Assembly: GCF_014189505.1 (NCBI RefSeq)
Contig: NZ_CP050301.1
Coordinates: 2,673,501 to 2,737,500 of the forward strand
Source of the DNA: Phyllobacterium sp. 628
Lineage (GTDB): Bacteria > Pseudomonadota > Alphaproteobacteria > Rhizobiales > Rhizobiaceae
Reading direction: 5' to 3'
Length of the DNA stretch: 64,000 nucleotides
In this document: positions 27,030-36,107 of the stretch, in pieces
Numbering within the stretch: position 1 is the first letter of the stretch
Layout: the number at the start of each line of letters is the position of its first letter
Made by a program: the position numbers and the translations under genes
Notes under the pieces: generated by a model
Databases searched by the model: none
What the model was told of the DNA's origin: nothing
Seen by the model: the letters and a program-made list of their open reading frames with translations, nothing else

Positions 27030-27635
27030 ATGAATTACCGCCATCTCTTTCTTTGCAGTGCCGCCGGACTGGCGCTCAACCTGACACCTGCGCTGGCGCA
27101 GGAGGCCAAAAAGCCCGAGGTCAAGCAGGAAACAGCGACGAAACCAGCAGCACCTGCCGAAGCCAAGCCGGAGACACCGGCTAAGGCCAAGGAAGCCGCC
27201 GAAACACCAAACCAGTCGGTACCGGACTATTTTGACGAGCGCAGCACACCGGAACAGGTGGTGAAATCCTACTACAATGCCATCAACCGGCAGGAATATT
27301 CCCGCGCTTACAGCTATTTTGCCGATGAAGGCCACACACAGCCCTTCCCGCAATTTCAGGCCGGATACGAGAACACCGTCTCGGTCGAACTGCGCCTTGG
27401 CAAGGCTGAGAGTGAAGGCGCTGCGGGCTCGACCTATTGGAGCCTGCCGCTGGCCATTGAATCCAAGCTGAAAGACGGCAAGACCACGGTCTACAACGGC
27501 TGCTACCGCCTGCGTCTGGCCAATGCAGCCATTCAGGGCGTGCCATTCGTGCCGCTGTCAATTCTGGATGGCACATTGCAGAAGTTCGAAAAGCCGCTGG
27601 ATCAAAGCGTTCCGGAGGGCTGCGAAGCGCCTTAA
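27030..27635 (+). CDS. Hypothetical secreted protein
   Basis: Encodes 201 residues. The signal peptide ends near TPALAQ. A charged, low-complexity Ala/Lys/Pro/Glu linker spans residues 24-65. A compact C-terminal domain follows (VVKSYYNAINRQEYSRAYSYFADEG...VYNGCYRLRLANAAIQG) that looks like an NTF2/SnoaL-type alpha+beta fold. Function not recognised. Its stop codon overlaps the stop of the convergent next gene by 4 bases (TTAA). Confidence 0.65.
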   Translation: MNYRHLFLCSAAGLALNLTPALAQEAKKPEVKQETATKPAAPAEAKPETPAKAKEAAETPNQSVPDYFDERSTPEQVVKSYYNAINRQEYSRAYSYFADEGHTQPFPQFQAGYENTVSVELRLGKAESEGAAGSTYWSLPLAIESKLKDGKTTVYNGCYRLRLANAAIQGVPFVPLSILDGTLQKFEKPLDQSVPEGCEAP

Positions 27636-27982
27636 GCCGCCTTCATCTGCTTTCGCCGCAGAAATACGCCGCCGAGGACAAATACAAGCCCCAGTCCCAT
27701 CAGGAACATGGCCACGGTATTGCTGCCGATTTCACTGTTGTTGGCCGCGCTGATGGCACGAGCCGCACTTTGTGCGTCTGTTGCGGTCATGGCCGTGGCA
27801 AATGCCACTTCCTTGCACTGATCAACCGTAGCCGCGTCGGCTGCACGGGCGGTCAATGTTTCCCGGCATTTTTGCGTCAATTCGGCATTGGCCTGTGGCG
27901 GGCCACCAACAAAACTCAATGCACCGCCGCCGCCCAGAAGCAGCAGACCGAGAATAATCAGAATGATAGGCTTCTTCACCAA
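27632..27982 (-). CDS. Small membrane protein at the end of the suf operon
   Basis: Encodes 116 residues with two hydrophobic helices (about residues 4-26 and 88-109). The loop between them is Ala- and Thr-rich and contains two cysteines (CRETL, DQCKEV). The C-terminus is basic (RRKQMKAA). It starts 1 base after the sufT stop on the same strand, so it should be co-transcribed with the suf genes. Function not recognised. Confidence 0.7.
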   Translation of the reverse strand: MVKKPIILIILGLLLLGGGGALSFVGGPPQANAELTQKCRETLTARAADAATVDQCKEVAFATAMTATDAQSAARAISAANNSEIGSNTVAMFLMGLGLVFVLGGVFLRRKQMKAA

Positions 27983-27983
27983 C

Positions 27984-28412
27984 TCAATACCAGCCGACGG
28001 CGACCTGCGCCTCTTCCGACATACGGTCAGGTGTCCATGGCGGATCGAAGGTCATCGTCACATCAACGAAGCTGACACCCTCGACAGAGCTGACGGCATC
28101 CTGCACCCAGCCCGGCATTTCGCCCGCCACCGGGCAGCCCGGCGCGGTCAACGTCATCTCGATCTTCACAGAACGATCATCCTCGATATCGATCTTGTAA
28201 ACCAAACCGAGTTCATAAATGTCAGCCGGAATTTCCGGATCATAGACAGTCTTCAACGCGCCGATAATGTCATCGGTCATGCGTGCGAGCTCATCGGCAG
28301 GAATGGCAGACGCGGAAACGGCACCGCTCACTTCCGGGGCTGTTTCAACGGCTTCCGGCTTCTGTGTTTCGTCTTTTTCCAGTGTCTCGACTTTATCGGC
28401 CATGGTCATCAT
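27984..28412 (-). CDS. sufT: SUF system Fe-S assembly protein SufT (MIP18/DUF59)
   Basis: Encodes 142 residues. An acidic, variable N-terminus of about 40 residues precedes the MIP18-family domain: IIGALKTVYDPEIPADIYELGLVYKI, and TLTAPGCPVAGEMP with the conserved cysteine. It helps mature Fe-S proteins. Its start overlaps the sufS stop (ATGATG/TGA), which indicates translational coupling. Confidence 0.93.
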   Translation of the reverse strand: MMTMADKVETLEKDETQKPEAVETAPEVSGAVSASAIPADELARMTDDIIGALKTVYDPEIPADIYELGLVYKIDIEDDRSVKIEMTLTAPGCPVAGEMPGWVQDAVSSVEGVSFVDVTMTFDPPWTPDRMSEEAQVAVGWY

Positions 28413-29650
28413 CCAAAGAATTTCCGCGCCTTTTCCAGCGCATCGGCGAGAACATCGATCTCGTCTCTCGTATTATACATCGCAAACGATGCACGGCATG
28501 TGGACGTTACACCGAAACGTTTCAAGAGCGGCTGGGCACAATGTGTGCCGGCACGCACCGCAACACCCGCGCGGTCAATAACCATCGATACGTCGTGAGC
28601 ATGAATGCCTTCGAGTTCGAAGGAAATGATAGCACCCTTGCCCTTGGCATCACCAAAGATACGCAGGGAATTGATCTGGCGCAGCCGTTCATGCGCGTAG
28701 TCGCGCAAATCTTCCTCATGCGCCAGAATGGCGGCGCGGCCGATCTTTTCGACATATTCAATGGCAGCACCCAGACCGATCGCCTGCGCAATCGGCGGAG
28801 TACCTGCTTCAAAACGGTGCGGCGGATGATTATAGGTGACGATATCTTCCGTCACTTCTTCGATCATCTCGCCGCCACCCTGAAAAGGGCGCATCGCTTC
28901 GAGCATTTCCTTGCGGCCGTAGAGCACGCCAATGCCCGAAGGGCCGTAAATTTTGTGACCGGTAAAAATGTACCAGTCACAGCCGAGATCCTGCACATCC
29001 ACCGGCAGATGCACGGCACCCTGACTGCCGTCAACCAGAACCGGAATGCCGCGCGCATGGGCAATGCGGACGATTTCCTTGATCGGCGTAACCGTGCCGA
29101 GCACATTGGACATATGGGTGATGGCCACCAGCTTGGTGCGGTCAGTCAGCCGTGCCTCAAATTCCTCGATATGGAATGCGCCCTGCTCATCGACAGGCAC
29201 CCAGACCAGCTTGGCGCCCTGCCGCTCACGGATAAAGTGCCAAGGTACGATGTTGGAATGGTGCTCCATGATCGACAGGACAATCTCGTCGCCCTCACCG
29301 ATATTCGGCATGCCATAGCCATATGAAACCGTATTGATTGCCTCAGTCGCCGACTTGGTGAAAACGATCTCGTCCACCGATGCGGCGTTCAAAAAGCGCC
29401 GCACATTTTCGCGCGCCTTTTCATAGGCATCCGTCGTGGCATTGGAAAGGAAATGCAGGCCGCGATGCACATTGGCATATTCATGCGAATAGGTATGGGT
29501 AATCGCGTCGATCACCGCCTGCGGCTTCTGAGCCGAAGCGCCATTATCGAGATAAACCAGCGGCTTGCCGTAGACTTCGCGCGACAGGACCGGAAAGTCG
29601 CGGCGGATAGCCTCGACGTCATAGCCACTTCGAATGATCTTCGTATCCAT
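28409..29650 (-). CDS. sufS: Cysteine desulfurase SufS (group II)
   Basis: Encodes 413 residues from the ATG at 29650 (AGGAAAG upstream); a GTG at 29689 would add 13 residues. PLP-binding Lys lies in FTGHKIYGPSG, the substrate His in IMEHHSNIVPW, and the catalytic Cys in AGTHCAQPLLKRFG. It removes sulfur from cysteine and hands it to the SufBCD scaffold. It lies between sufD (77 bases upstream) and sufT (overlapping). SufE is not visible in this window. Confidence 0.96.
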   Translation of the reverse strand: MDTKIIRSGYDVEAIRRDFPVLSREVYGKPLVYLDNGASAQKPQAVIDAITHTYSHEYANVHRGLHFLSNATTDAYEKARENVRRFLNAASVDEIVFTKSATEAINTVSYGYGMPNIGEGDEIVLSIMEHHSNIVPWHFIRERQGAKLVWVPVDEQGAFHIEEFEARLTDRTKLVAITHMSNVLGTVTPIKEIVRIAHARGIPVLVDGSQGAVHLPVDVQDLGCDWYIFTGHKIYGPSGIGVLYGRKEMLEAMRPFQGGGEMIEEVTEDIVTYNHPPHRFEAGTPPIAQAIGLGAAIEYVEKIGRAAILAHEEDLRDYAHERLRQINSLRIFGDAKGKGAIISFELEGIHAHDVSMVIDRAGVAVRAGTHCAQPLLKRFGVTSTCRASFAMYNTRDEIDVLADALEKARKFFG

Positions 29651-29726
29651 ATTGCCCGCGCTTTCCTGCGTTTCAGTCGGGTGTTTCACCTGAAATCATG
29701 CCTGCCGGACCAGCCGGCAGCCTTGA

Positions 29727-31001
29727 TCAGACGTGAGCAGCCAGCCACTTGTCGAGAATGGCTTCCAAAGCCTCGACCAATGGTTCGCTTTCCAGCTCTT
29801 CGATGATTTCGGCAACAAAAGCCTTGATCAGCAGCCCGCGTCCGTCGCTTTCCGGAATACCGCGCGCCTGCAGATAGAACAGGTGGTTGGCATCGATTTC
29901 CGTCACCGTCGCACCGTGGCCGCAAGCCACGTCATCAGCGAAGATTTCCAGCTCGGGCTTGGCATCGAACTCGCCATCGTCAGACAGGAGCAGTGTGTTG
30001 CAGGCCATACGCGCATCGGTCTTCTGGGCAATGCGGTTGACCTTGATCTGCCCCTGAAATACGCCGCGTGCGCGATCTGTCACAACATTGCGGATGATCT
30101 GGACCGATGTCGTGTTTTCCACGAGATGGCCGAGCGTCATCGTCACGTCCGTATGGCTGTCACCGCCGAGCAGATTGACGCCGCGCAGCTGGAAATCCGA
30201 ACCTTCGCCCTTCGACAGCACATGCACTTCCTGACGCACCAGCTTGCCGCCCGCATTGACCACATAGACCGTCAACTTGGCATTGGTGCCGATGGTTGCT
30301 GTGAACTGGGCCAGTTGCGTGGCTTCAGCACTGTGTTCACGCAGGATAATCCAGATGATCTTGGCGTCGTCGGCAACTGTGATATTGCTGATGCTGGTGG
30401 AAAAACCTTCGCCCTCGCCGCCGGTCTGGCGCTCGATAACCGTCACCTTCGAGCTCTTGCCGAACGTAACCGGAAAACGCACATGGCCCTGCCCGCGCGC
30501 CTGCACGTTTTGCAACTCCACCGGAGTTTCCAGTTCAATGCCATCGGCAAACGATATGGACCAGCCATCGGTGACATAAGCCGCATTGATCTGGCCAATT
30601 GCATCGTCACCGTCGCGGATCGCCAGATGACGGATCATCGAACCATCCGCCAGCTTGTCGCCGACCTTGGTAAATTCGACACCTTCAACGCGCGGAGCGT
30701 TCAGAGCCACGCCATTGGAAACCGTCGCGATAGCCGAACCTGTAATGACCGGGCTCAGCGCATTGGTGCCGGCCGCGCTGTCATGCGCCGGGATGCTGCG
30801 CAGTAACGTGCGCAGATCGGTATAGTGCCAGGCTTCGACGCGGCGGGATGGCAGGCCCTGCGTCTTCAGCGCCTCAATCGCATTGTCGCGCGCACCGACA
30901 ATCTCGGCATCGCCGGGCAATTCGCCCATCCGGTCGACGAAGGAATCGACCAGTGCCGCTTCTGCGGCCGTCGGCTGACGTCCTGTGTGAACATTCATCA
31001 T
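29727..31001 (-). CDS. sufD: Fe-S cluster assembly scaffold protein SufD
   Basis: Encodes 424 residues from the ATG at 31001, with GAGG upstream; a longer frame would read back through sufC and is rejected. Beta-helix core segments include SDFQLRGVNLLGGDSHTDVTMTLGH. The conserved C-terminal block is CGHGATVTEIDANHLFYLQARGI. SufD pairs with SufB on the SufBC2D scaffold and is needed for iron entry. It starts 7 bases after the sufC stop. Confidence 0.95.
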   Translation of the reverse strand: MMNVHTGRQPTAAEAALVDSFVDRMGELPGDAEIVGARDNAIEALKTQGLPSRRVEAWHYTDLRTLLRSIPAHDSAAGTNALSPVITGSAIATVSNGVALNAPRVEGVEFTKVGDKLADGSMIRHLAIRDGDDAIGQINAAYVTDGWSISFADGIELETPVELQNVQARGQGHVRFPVTFGKSSKVTVIERQTGGEGEGFSTSISNITVADDAKIIWIILREHSAEATQLAQFTATIGTNAKLTVYVVNAGGKLVRQEVHVLSKGEGSDFQLRGVNLLGGDSHTDVTMTLGHLVENTTSVQIIRNVVTDRARGVFQGQIKVNRIAQKTDARMACNTLLLSDDGEFDAKPELEIFADDVACGHGATVTEIDANHLFYLQARGIPESDGRGLLIKAFVAEIIEELESEPLVEALEAILDKWLAAHV

Positions 31002-31008
31002 GCGATCC

Positions 31009-31764
31009 TCAGGCTGCTTCGCCGATGATATCGGCATAGCCGTTCTCTTCGAGATGGAGGGCGAGGTTCTTGTCGCCGGACTTGATGACCTGTCCCTTGT
31101 AAAGAACATGCACACTGTCCGGAACGATGTAATCGAGCAGGCGCTGATAGTGGGTGATGACAATCACCGCACGGTCAGGTGAACGCAGCGCATTGACGCC
31201 GTCCGAAACGATCTTCAGCGCATCAATATCGAGGCCTGAATCGGTTTCGTCTAGAACGCAAAGCTTTGGCTCCAGCAGTTTCATCTGCAGGATTTCCGCA
31301 CGCTTCTTCTCACCACCGGAGAAACCGACATTGAGCGGGCGCTTCAGCATGGCGATATCCATGTCGAGCGATGCGGCAGCTGTCTTTACCCGGGCAATGA
31401 ATTCCGGAATCTTCAGGGGCTCTTCACCGCGCGCCTTGCGCTGCGAGTTCATCGCCACTTTCAGGAATTCCATCGTCGCAACGCCCGGTATTTCCATCGG
31501 ATACTGGAAGGCCAGGAAAATGCCCTTGGCGGCACGTTCGGACGGATCGAGCTCCAGAATGGACTCGCCGTTGTAAAGAATGTCGCCTTCGGTAACTTCA
31601 TAGTCGTCGCGGCCCGCAAGAATATAGGACAGCGTCGATTTACCGGAACCATTCGGTCCCATGATCGCCGCAACTTCGCCCGCCTTGACCGTGAGGTTCA
31701 GGCCGCGAATGATTTCCGTATCCGTATCTGCGATCTTCGCATGAAGATTTCTGATTTCCAGCAT
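31009..31764 (-). CDS. sufC: Fe-S cluster assembly ATPase SufC
   Basis: Encodes 251 residues. Walker A is GPNGSGKST, the signature is FSGGEKKRAE, and Walker B with its catalytic residue is CVLDETDSGLD (a SufC-type ETD in place of DEP). It is a soluble ABC ATPase that drives SufBC2D. It lies 87 bases downstream of a 63-residue membrane protein gene and directly upstream of sufD. Confidence 0.97.
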   Translation of the reverse strand: MLEIRNLHAKIADTDTEIIRGLNLTVKAGEVAAIMGPNGSGKSTLSYILAGRDDYEVTEGDILYNGESILELDPSERAAKGIFLAFQYPMEIPGVATMEFLKVAMNSQRKARGEEPLKIPEFIARVKTAAASLDMDIAMLKRPLNVGFSGGEKKRAEILQMKLLEPKLCVLDETDSGLDIDALKIVSDGVNALRSPDRAVIVITHYQRLLDYIVPDSVHVLYKGQVIKSGDKNLALHLEENGYADIIGEAA

Positions 31765-31851
31765 TGTACTACCCTTTGAATTCCTGGGATCAGCCTCGGC
31801 GATCCCTGCTAAATCTTTTGTACGTTTTGGCGCTCAGCGCCGAAAGTTTCA

Positions 31852-32043
31852 TCACCAGCGGCTGATTAGCCACAGATAACTGCCGTAGGCTGTCCCGCAA
31901 ATTGAAACGAGTGCTATGAGGAATCGCACTGTTCCAGGCAGCCGAAGCAAAAACCAACCAGGGCCTTCTACGCGTTCTCGCAGATAAACATATCTGGACT
32001 TATCTTCCCGCTTGGCCTCAGGTCTGGTGTCGTCTGTTGCCAT
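31852..32043 (-). CDS. Small single-helix membrane protein inside the suf operon
   Basis: Encodes 63 residues: a charged N-terminus (MATDDTRPEAKREDKSRYVY), an amphipathic stretch, and one C-terminal transmembrane helix (FLIALVSICGTAYGSYLWLI). It starts 2 bases after the sufB stop, so co-transcription is almost certain. No recognised family. A role in membrane-linked Fe-S assembly is only an inference from position. Confidence 0.68.
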   Translation of the reverse strand: MATDDTRPEAKREDKSRYVYLRERVEGPGWFLLRLPGTVRFLIALVSICGTAYGSYLWLISRW

Positions 32044-32045
32044 CC

Positions 32046-33575
32046 TTATCCGACACTCCCTTCAAGGCTGATGCCGATCAATTTCTGCGCTTCGACCGCA
32101 AATTCCATCGGCAGTTCCTGAATGACTTCCTTGACGAACCCGTTGACGATCAGCGCAATCGCTTCTTCCTCGGGAATGCCGCGCTGCATCACGTAGAACA
32201 GCGCATCTTCGGAAATCTTCGAGGTTGTCGCCTCATGTTCGAACTGCGCCGTAGCGTTCTTTGCCTCAATGTAAGGCACCGTATGCGCGCCGCAATCATT
32301 GCCGATCAGCAGCGAGTCGCACTGGGTGAAGTTACGCGCATTCTCCGCCTTGCGGTGGGCCGAAACCTGTCCGCGATAGGTGTTGTTCGATTTACCAGCC
32401 GAAATACCCTTGGAAATGATGCGACTCGAGGTGTTCTTGCCCAGATGCAGCATCTTGGTGCCGCTGTCGATCTGCTGATGACCATTCGAAACGGCAATCG
32501 AGTAGAATTCGCCGCGTGAATTGTCGCCGCGCAGGATCACCGACGGATATTTCCAGGTGATCGCTGAACCGGTCTCGACCTGCGTCCAAGAAATCTTGGA
32601 GTTCTTGCCACGGCAATCGCCACGCTTGGTGACGAAGTTGTAGATACCGCCTTTTCCGTCCGCATCGCCGGGATACCAGTTCTGCACGGTTGAATACTTG
32701 ATCTCGGCATCATCCAGCGCGATGAGCTCGACAACAGCCGCATGCAGCTGGTTCTCGTCGCGCTGCGGTGCCGTACAGCCTTCGAGGTACGACACATAGG
32801 CGCCCTCTTCGGCGATGATGAGCGTGCGCTCAAACTGGCCCGTATCCCGCTCGTTGATGCGGAAATAGGTCGACAATTCCATCGGGCAGCGAACGCCCTT
32901 TGGCACGTAGACAAACGAACCGTCGGTGAAGACAGCCGAATTCAGCGTTGCGTAGAAATTGTCGGAAACCGGCACCACGGATGCCAGATACTTTTTCACC
33001 AGTTCCGGATGTTCGCGGATCGCCTCGGAGATCGAGCAGAAAATGACACCGACCTTGGCCAGCTCTGCCTTGAACGTCGTGACCACAGACACGCTGTCGA
33101 ATACGGCATCAACCGCAACACGGCCGGATTTGTAGACATTGTCGCTGGCTTCTTCGTCCTCGTCCGAAGGGCTTGGTTCGCCCATCTTGCGCACGCCTGC
33201 CAGGATTTCCTGCTCTTTCAGCGGAATGCCCAGCTTCTCATAGGTGCGCAGCAGCTCCGGATCGACCTCGGCAAGCGATGTCGGGCCCGTCTGGTTCTTC
33301 GGTCCGGCGTAATAGACCATATCCTGGAAGTCGATCTTCGGGTAATTCACCCGCGCCCATGTGGGCTCTTCCATGGTCAGCCAGCGTTCATAGGCCTTCA
33401 GACGCCATTCCAGCATCCATTCGGGCTCACTCTTCTTGGCCGAGATAAAGCGAATGATATCTTCGCTGAGGCCTTTGGGCGCCTTATCCATTTCGATAAG
33501 GGTCTCAAAGCCATACTTGTACTGGTCCACATCCAGGGTGCGAACCTGATCAATAGTTTCCTGCACGGCAGGCAT
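32046..33575 (-). CDS. sufB: Fe-S cluster assembly scaffold protein SufB
   Basis: Encodes 509 residues, normal length for SufB. Key blocks are [59 protein letters not shown], and [19 protein letters not shown] near the cluster-assembly Cys region. It forms the scaffold with SufC and SufD. It lies 168 bases downstream of iscS; that gap could hold an internal promoter. Confidence 0.98.
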   Translation of the reverse strand: MPAVQETIDQVRTLDVDQYKYGFETLIEMDKAPKGLSEDIIRFISAKKSEPEWMLEWRLKAYERWLTMEEPTWARVNYPKIDFQDMVYYAGPKNQTGPTSLAEVDPELLRTYEKLGIPLKEQEILAGVRKMGEPSPSDEDEEASDNVYKSGRVAVDAVFDSVSVVTTFKAELAKVGVIFCSISEAIREHPELVKKYLASVVPVSDNFYATLNSAVFTDGSFVYVPKGVRCPMELSTYFRINERDTGQFERTLIIAEEGAYVSYLEGCTAPQRDENQLHAAVVELIALDDAEIKYSTVQNWYPGDADGKGGIYNFVTKRGDCRGKNSKISWTQVETGSAITWKYPSVILRGDNSRGEFYSIAVSNGHQQIDSGTKMLHLGKNTSSRIISKGISAGKSNNTYRGQVSAHRKAENARNFTQCDSLLIGNDCGAHTVPYIEAKNATAQFEHEATTSKISEDALFYVMQRGIPEEEAIALIVNGFVKEVIQELPMEFAVEAQKLIGISLEGSVG

Positions 33576-33743
33576 TGGCGTTCTCCATCCTCGCGGGATT
33601 CAAGGTCCCGCAGTTGCAAACGTCAAGGCGTGTGTCGTCTTGAATATTTGCCTCAATGTAGTGTGCAATCGCACGATTTAACACCGGTATTCACCGGATT
33701 CTTTTGCATTTATCGGCGATTTATTGCCGATATCTGCGATTAT

Positions 33744-34919
33744 TTATGCAGCATCGGCCGAAACCGGCTTGGTCCGGTCACGTCGCGCAACGATTTTTGT
33801 CAGCGCATCGAGGAAAAGCGCAATGTCGTCCTGCGTGGTATCAGGCGATGTGGAGACCCGAAGGCCGCCCATACCATCACCAAATCCCATGGCCGCCAGC
33901 ACATGGCTGGGTCCTACTTTTCCCGAAGAACAGGCAGAGCCTGCCGATAGCGCAATTCCGGCCAGATCGAAAGCGATTTGCACGGTTTCCGCCTTCATAT
34001 CTGCCAAACTGAAAAACGTTGTATTGGACAGCCGCTCAACTGCATCGCCGTAGATCACCGCATCCGGCGCGATGGAACGGATACCATTCTCGATCGTGCT
34101 GCGGTTTTCGAGGCCCCAGCCGCCAGCTGCAACCTGTTCGCGGGCAAAGCGCGCCGCAGCGCCAAAACCTGCAATGACCGGCAACGCTTCCGTCCCGGCG
34201 CGATGGCCCTTTTCCTGACCGCCACCGCGAACAAGAGCCTTCGGCATGACCAGATCGGACACGGCAACAATCGCACCGACACCTTTGGGGCCGCCGATCT
34301 TGTGCGATGATAAAATGAGGTAATCGGCAGAAACCGTTGTGATATCGAGAGGAATTCGGCCTGCAGCCTGCACCGCATCAACGATAAACAGCCCGCCGAA
34401 CTCTTTCACAAGCGCGCCAATCGCGGCAATTGACTGCACCACGCCGGTCTCGTTGTTCGCCGCCTGCACCGCAACCAGTGGCAAGCCTTCACTCTTGTCA
34501 TGCGTGTTCAGCAATGCACGCAACTGCGCCAGATCCAGCAAACCGTCGCTATCGACTGCTACTTTAACGATCTGATCCGCTGTGAACTGGCCACCTGCCA
34601 GCATACAGAGATGCTCGCTGGCGCTCACATAAAGCCGTGACAGCCGCAAAGGCGCCCGCCCCATGGCGTAATGTGGCGTCAGCAGGGTTGAAGCAGCTTC
34701 GGTGGCACCCGATGTAAAGAACACATGATCAGGCTTGGCATTGACGAGAGCGGCCACATCGCGGCGAGCACCCTCAAGAATGGCTTTGGATGCACGGCCT
34801 TCCAGATGCACCGATGACGGATTGCCCGTCTGCGCCATGGCATCGACAACAGCATCGCGCGCCACTGCAAGGAGCGGCGCACTGGCATTGTAATCGAGAT
34901 AGGCGCGTTTTGGGGCCAT
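33744..34919 (-). CDS. Cysteine desulfurase (IscS/NifS-like, group I)
   Basis: Encodes 391 residues. PLP Lys lies in LILSSHKIGGPKGVGA, the conserved His in SASEHLCM, and the mobile Cys in ALSAGSACSSGKVGPSHVL, the group I mark (SSGSACTS-like). It is the first gene of the suf operon, matching the sufS2 position of Rhizobium leguminosarum. The window thus encodes two different desulfurases in one operon. No iscR gene precedes it, so control is probably by Irr/RirA-type regulators. Confidence 0.94.
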   Translation of the reverse strand: MAPKRAYLDYNASAPLLAVARDAVVDAMAQTGNPSSVHLEGRASKAILEGARRDVAALVNAKPDHVFFTSGATEAASTLLTPHYAMGRAPLRLSRLYVSASEHLCMLAGGQFTADQIVKVAVDSDGLLDLAQLRALLNTHDKSEGLPLVAVQAANNETGVVQSIAAIGALVKEFGGLFIVDAVQAAGRIPLDITTVSADYLILSSHKIGGPKGVGAIVAVSDLVMPKALVRGGGQEKGHRAGTEALPVIAGFGAAARFAREQVAAGGWGLENRSTIENGIRSIAPDAVIYGDAVERLSNTTFFSLADMKAETVQIAFDLAGIALSAGSACSSGKVGPSHVLAAMGFGDGMGGLRVSTSPDTTQDDIALFLDALTKIVARRDRTKPVSADAA

Positions 34920-35026
34920 ACCTGTCGTGATTCCTGTTCTTTTGAACGTTATGCGTTTCTAAAGCGCAATTTCCTTGAAATTCAACCTCGGACCGGCCTA
35001 TGAAGCCGCTTCGAGACAAATTCTAC

Positions 35027-35053
35027 ACCAGTTTTGAACGGTTCTAAACTGGT
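35027..35053. promoter_or_regulatory. Near-perfect 27-bp palindrome, candidate Irr (iron-control) box
   Basis: Left arm ACCAGTTTTGAAC, centre G at 35040, right arm GTTCTAAACTGGT: 12 of 13 positions pair. The core TTTTGAA-CGG-TTCTAAA differs at one position from the Irr-box/ICE consensus TTTAGAA-NNN-TTCTAAA of Rhizobiales. It lies 108 bases upstream of the iscS start and 72 upstream of the divergent hydrolase start. A second pair of the same half-sites, TTTTGAA and TTCTAAA, with wider spacing occurs at 34940-34963. Confidence 0.6.
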
Positions 35054-35124
35054 TTTATGGGTGCTGTTGATCGCCGTCAAGTCCGGTGGCTGACAGAGAC
35101 CCTGTGGCGAAGAGTGGAGTACAC

Positions 35125-35799
35125 ATGCCTGAAGTAATTTTCAATGGACCAGCGGGACGTCTTGAGGGCCGTTACCAGCCTTCGACGGAAAAAAATGCCC
35201 CGATTGCGATCGTCCTGCACCCGCATCCACAATTCGGCGGCACGATGAACAACAAGATCGTCTACGATCTGTTCTACATGTTCCAGCAGCGCGGTTTCAC
35301 GACATTGCGCTTCAATTTCCGTGGCATTGGCCGCAGTCAGGGCGAATTCGACCATGGTTCGGGCGAATTGTCCGATGCTGCCGGTGCGCTGGATTGGGTC
35401 CAGTCACTGCATCCTGATTCAAAGACCTGCTGGGTTGCCGGTTATTCCTTCGGCGCATGGATCGGCATGCAGCTTCTGATGCGCCGCCCTGAAATCGAAG
35501 GCTTTATCTCGGTTGCACCGCAGCCAAACACTTATGACTTCTCCTTCCTGGCTCCCTGCCCGTCATCGGGCCTGATCCTGCATGGCGATCAGGACAAGGT
35601 TGCACCGGCCAAGGATGTGCAGGTTCTCGTCGACAAGCTGAAGACGCAGAAGGGCATCACCATCACGCAGAAGACGATGGTCGGCGCCAATCATTTCTTC
35701 TCGGGCATGACCGATGAAGTCATCACCGAATGTTCGGATTATCTCGACCGCCGCTTGAATGGTGAACTGGTCGAAGCCAAGCCGAAGCGTTTGCGTTAA
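35125..35799 (+). CDS. Alpha/beta hydrolase
   Basis: Encodes 224 residues from the ATG at 35125, with GGAG 6 bases upstream; 35086 is a weaker in-frame start. The fold shows LHPHPQFGGTMNNKIVYDL, FNFRGIGRSQGEFDHG and nucleophile elbow VAGYSFGAWIGM (GxSxG). Later Asp and His occur in LHGDQDKVAPAKD and VGANHFFSG, a full triad. It belongs to the small dienelactone-hydrolase-like COG2945 group, with unknown substrate. It is divergent from the suf operon and shares its control region. Confidence 0.85.
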   Translation: MPEVIFNGPAGRLEGRYQPSTEKNAPIAIVLHPHPQFGGTMNNKIVYDLFYMFQQRGFTTLRFNFRGIGRSQGEFDHGSGELSDAAGALDWVQSLHPDSKTCWVAGYSFGAWIGMQLLMRRPEIEGFISVAPQPNTYDFSFLAPCPSSGLILHGDQDKVAPAKDVQVLVDKLKTQKGITITQKTMVGANHFFSGMTDEVITECSDYLDRRLNGELVEAKPKRLR

Positions 35800-35839
35800 G
35801 GGTCTATCGCATCAGCACTGTGCTGCTTGGCACCTTTTT

Positions 35840-35876
35840 CTCCGTTATCCTCGGGCTTGACCCGAGGATGACGGAG
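35840..35876. repeat. Palindromic intergenic repeat (ATCCTCGGG/CCCGAGGAT type)
   Basis: Inverted repeat with arms ATCCTCGGG (35847-35855) and CCCGAGGAT (35861-35869), extended outward by CTCCGT and ACGGAG with one mismatch. The same sequence type is a common dispersed repeat in alphaproteobacteria. Single copy in this window. Confidence 0.7.
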
Positions 35877-35937
35877 AGAGAACTGCTGTAGGATGATGGG
35901 ATAGATGGCGCTTTTGGGAATAACCGCAAGACCATCG

Positions 35938-36077
35938 TGCGTGGTTCGACAAGCTCACCACGAGGGGCGCGAGGATTGCAGGGAGTCGCGTCCTGCAACT
36001 GCCCATGGGTTTAAATGTTATCGACTTAATCGTGCAGTACTCCAACCTCCCTCATGGTGAGCCTGTCGAACCACGCA
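35938..36077. repeat. Palindromic element family 1, copy a
   Basis: 140 bases with inverted ends: TGCGTGGTTCGACAAGCTCA at the left and its near-complement at the right, ending CGAACCACGCA. The interior is unrelated to the other copies. It lies with another palindrome in the 308-base gap between the hydrolase and acyl-CoA dehydrogenase genes. The gap holds no gene. Confidence 0.8.
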
Positions 36078-36107
36078 GAATGCTGATGCAATCGTTCTAT
36101 TGAGTCC

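Noticed and set aside
28283..29326. 347-codon open frame antisense to sufS and sufT
   Set aside because: Overlaps two well-supported genes on the other strand; composition is that of a shadow frame.
32742..33950. 402-codon open frame antisense to sufB and iscS
   Set aside because: Same reason: antisense to conserved suf genes without any domain signal.
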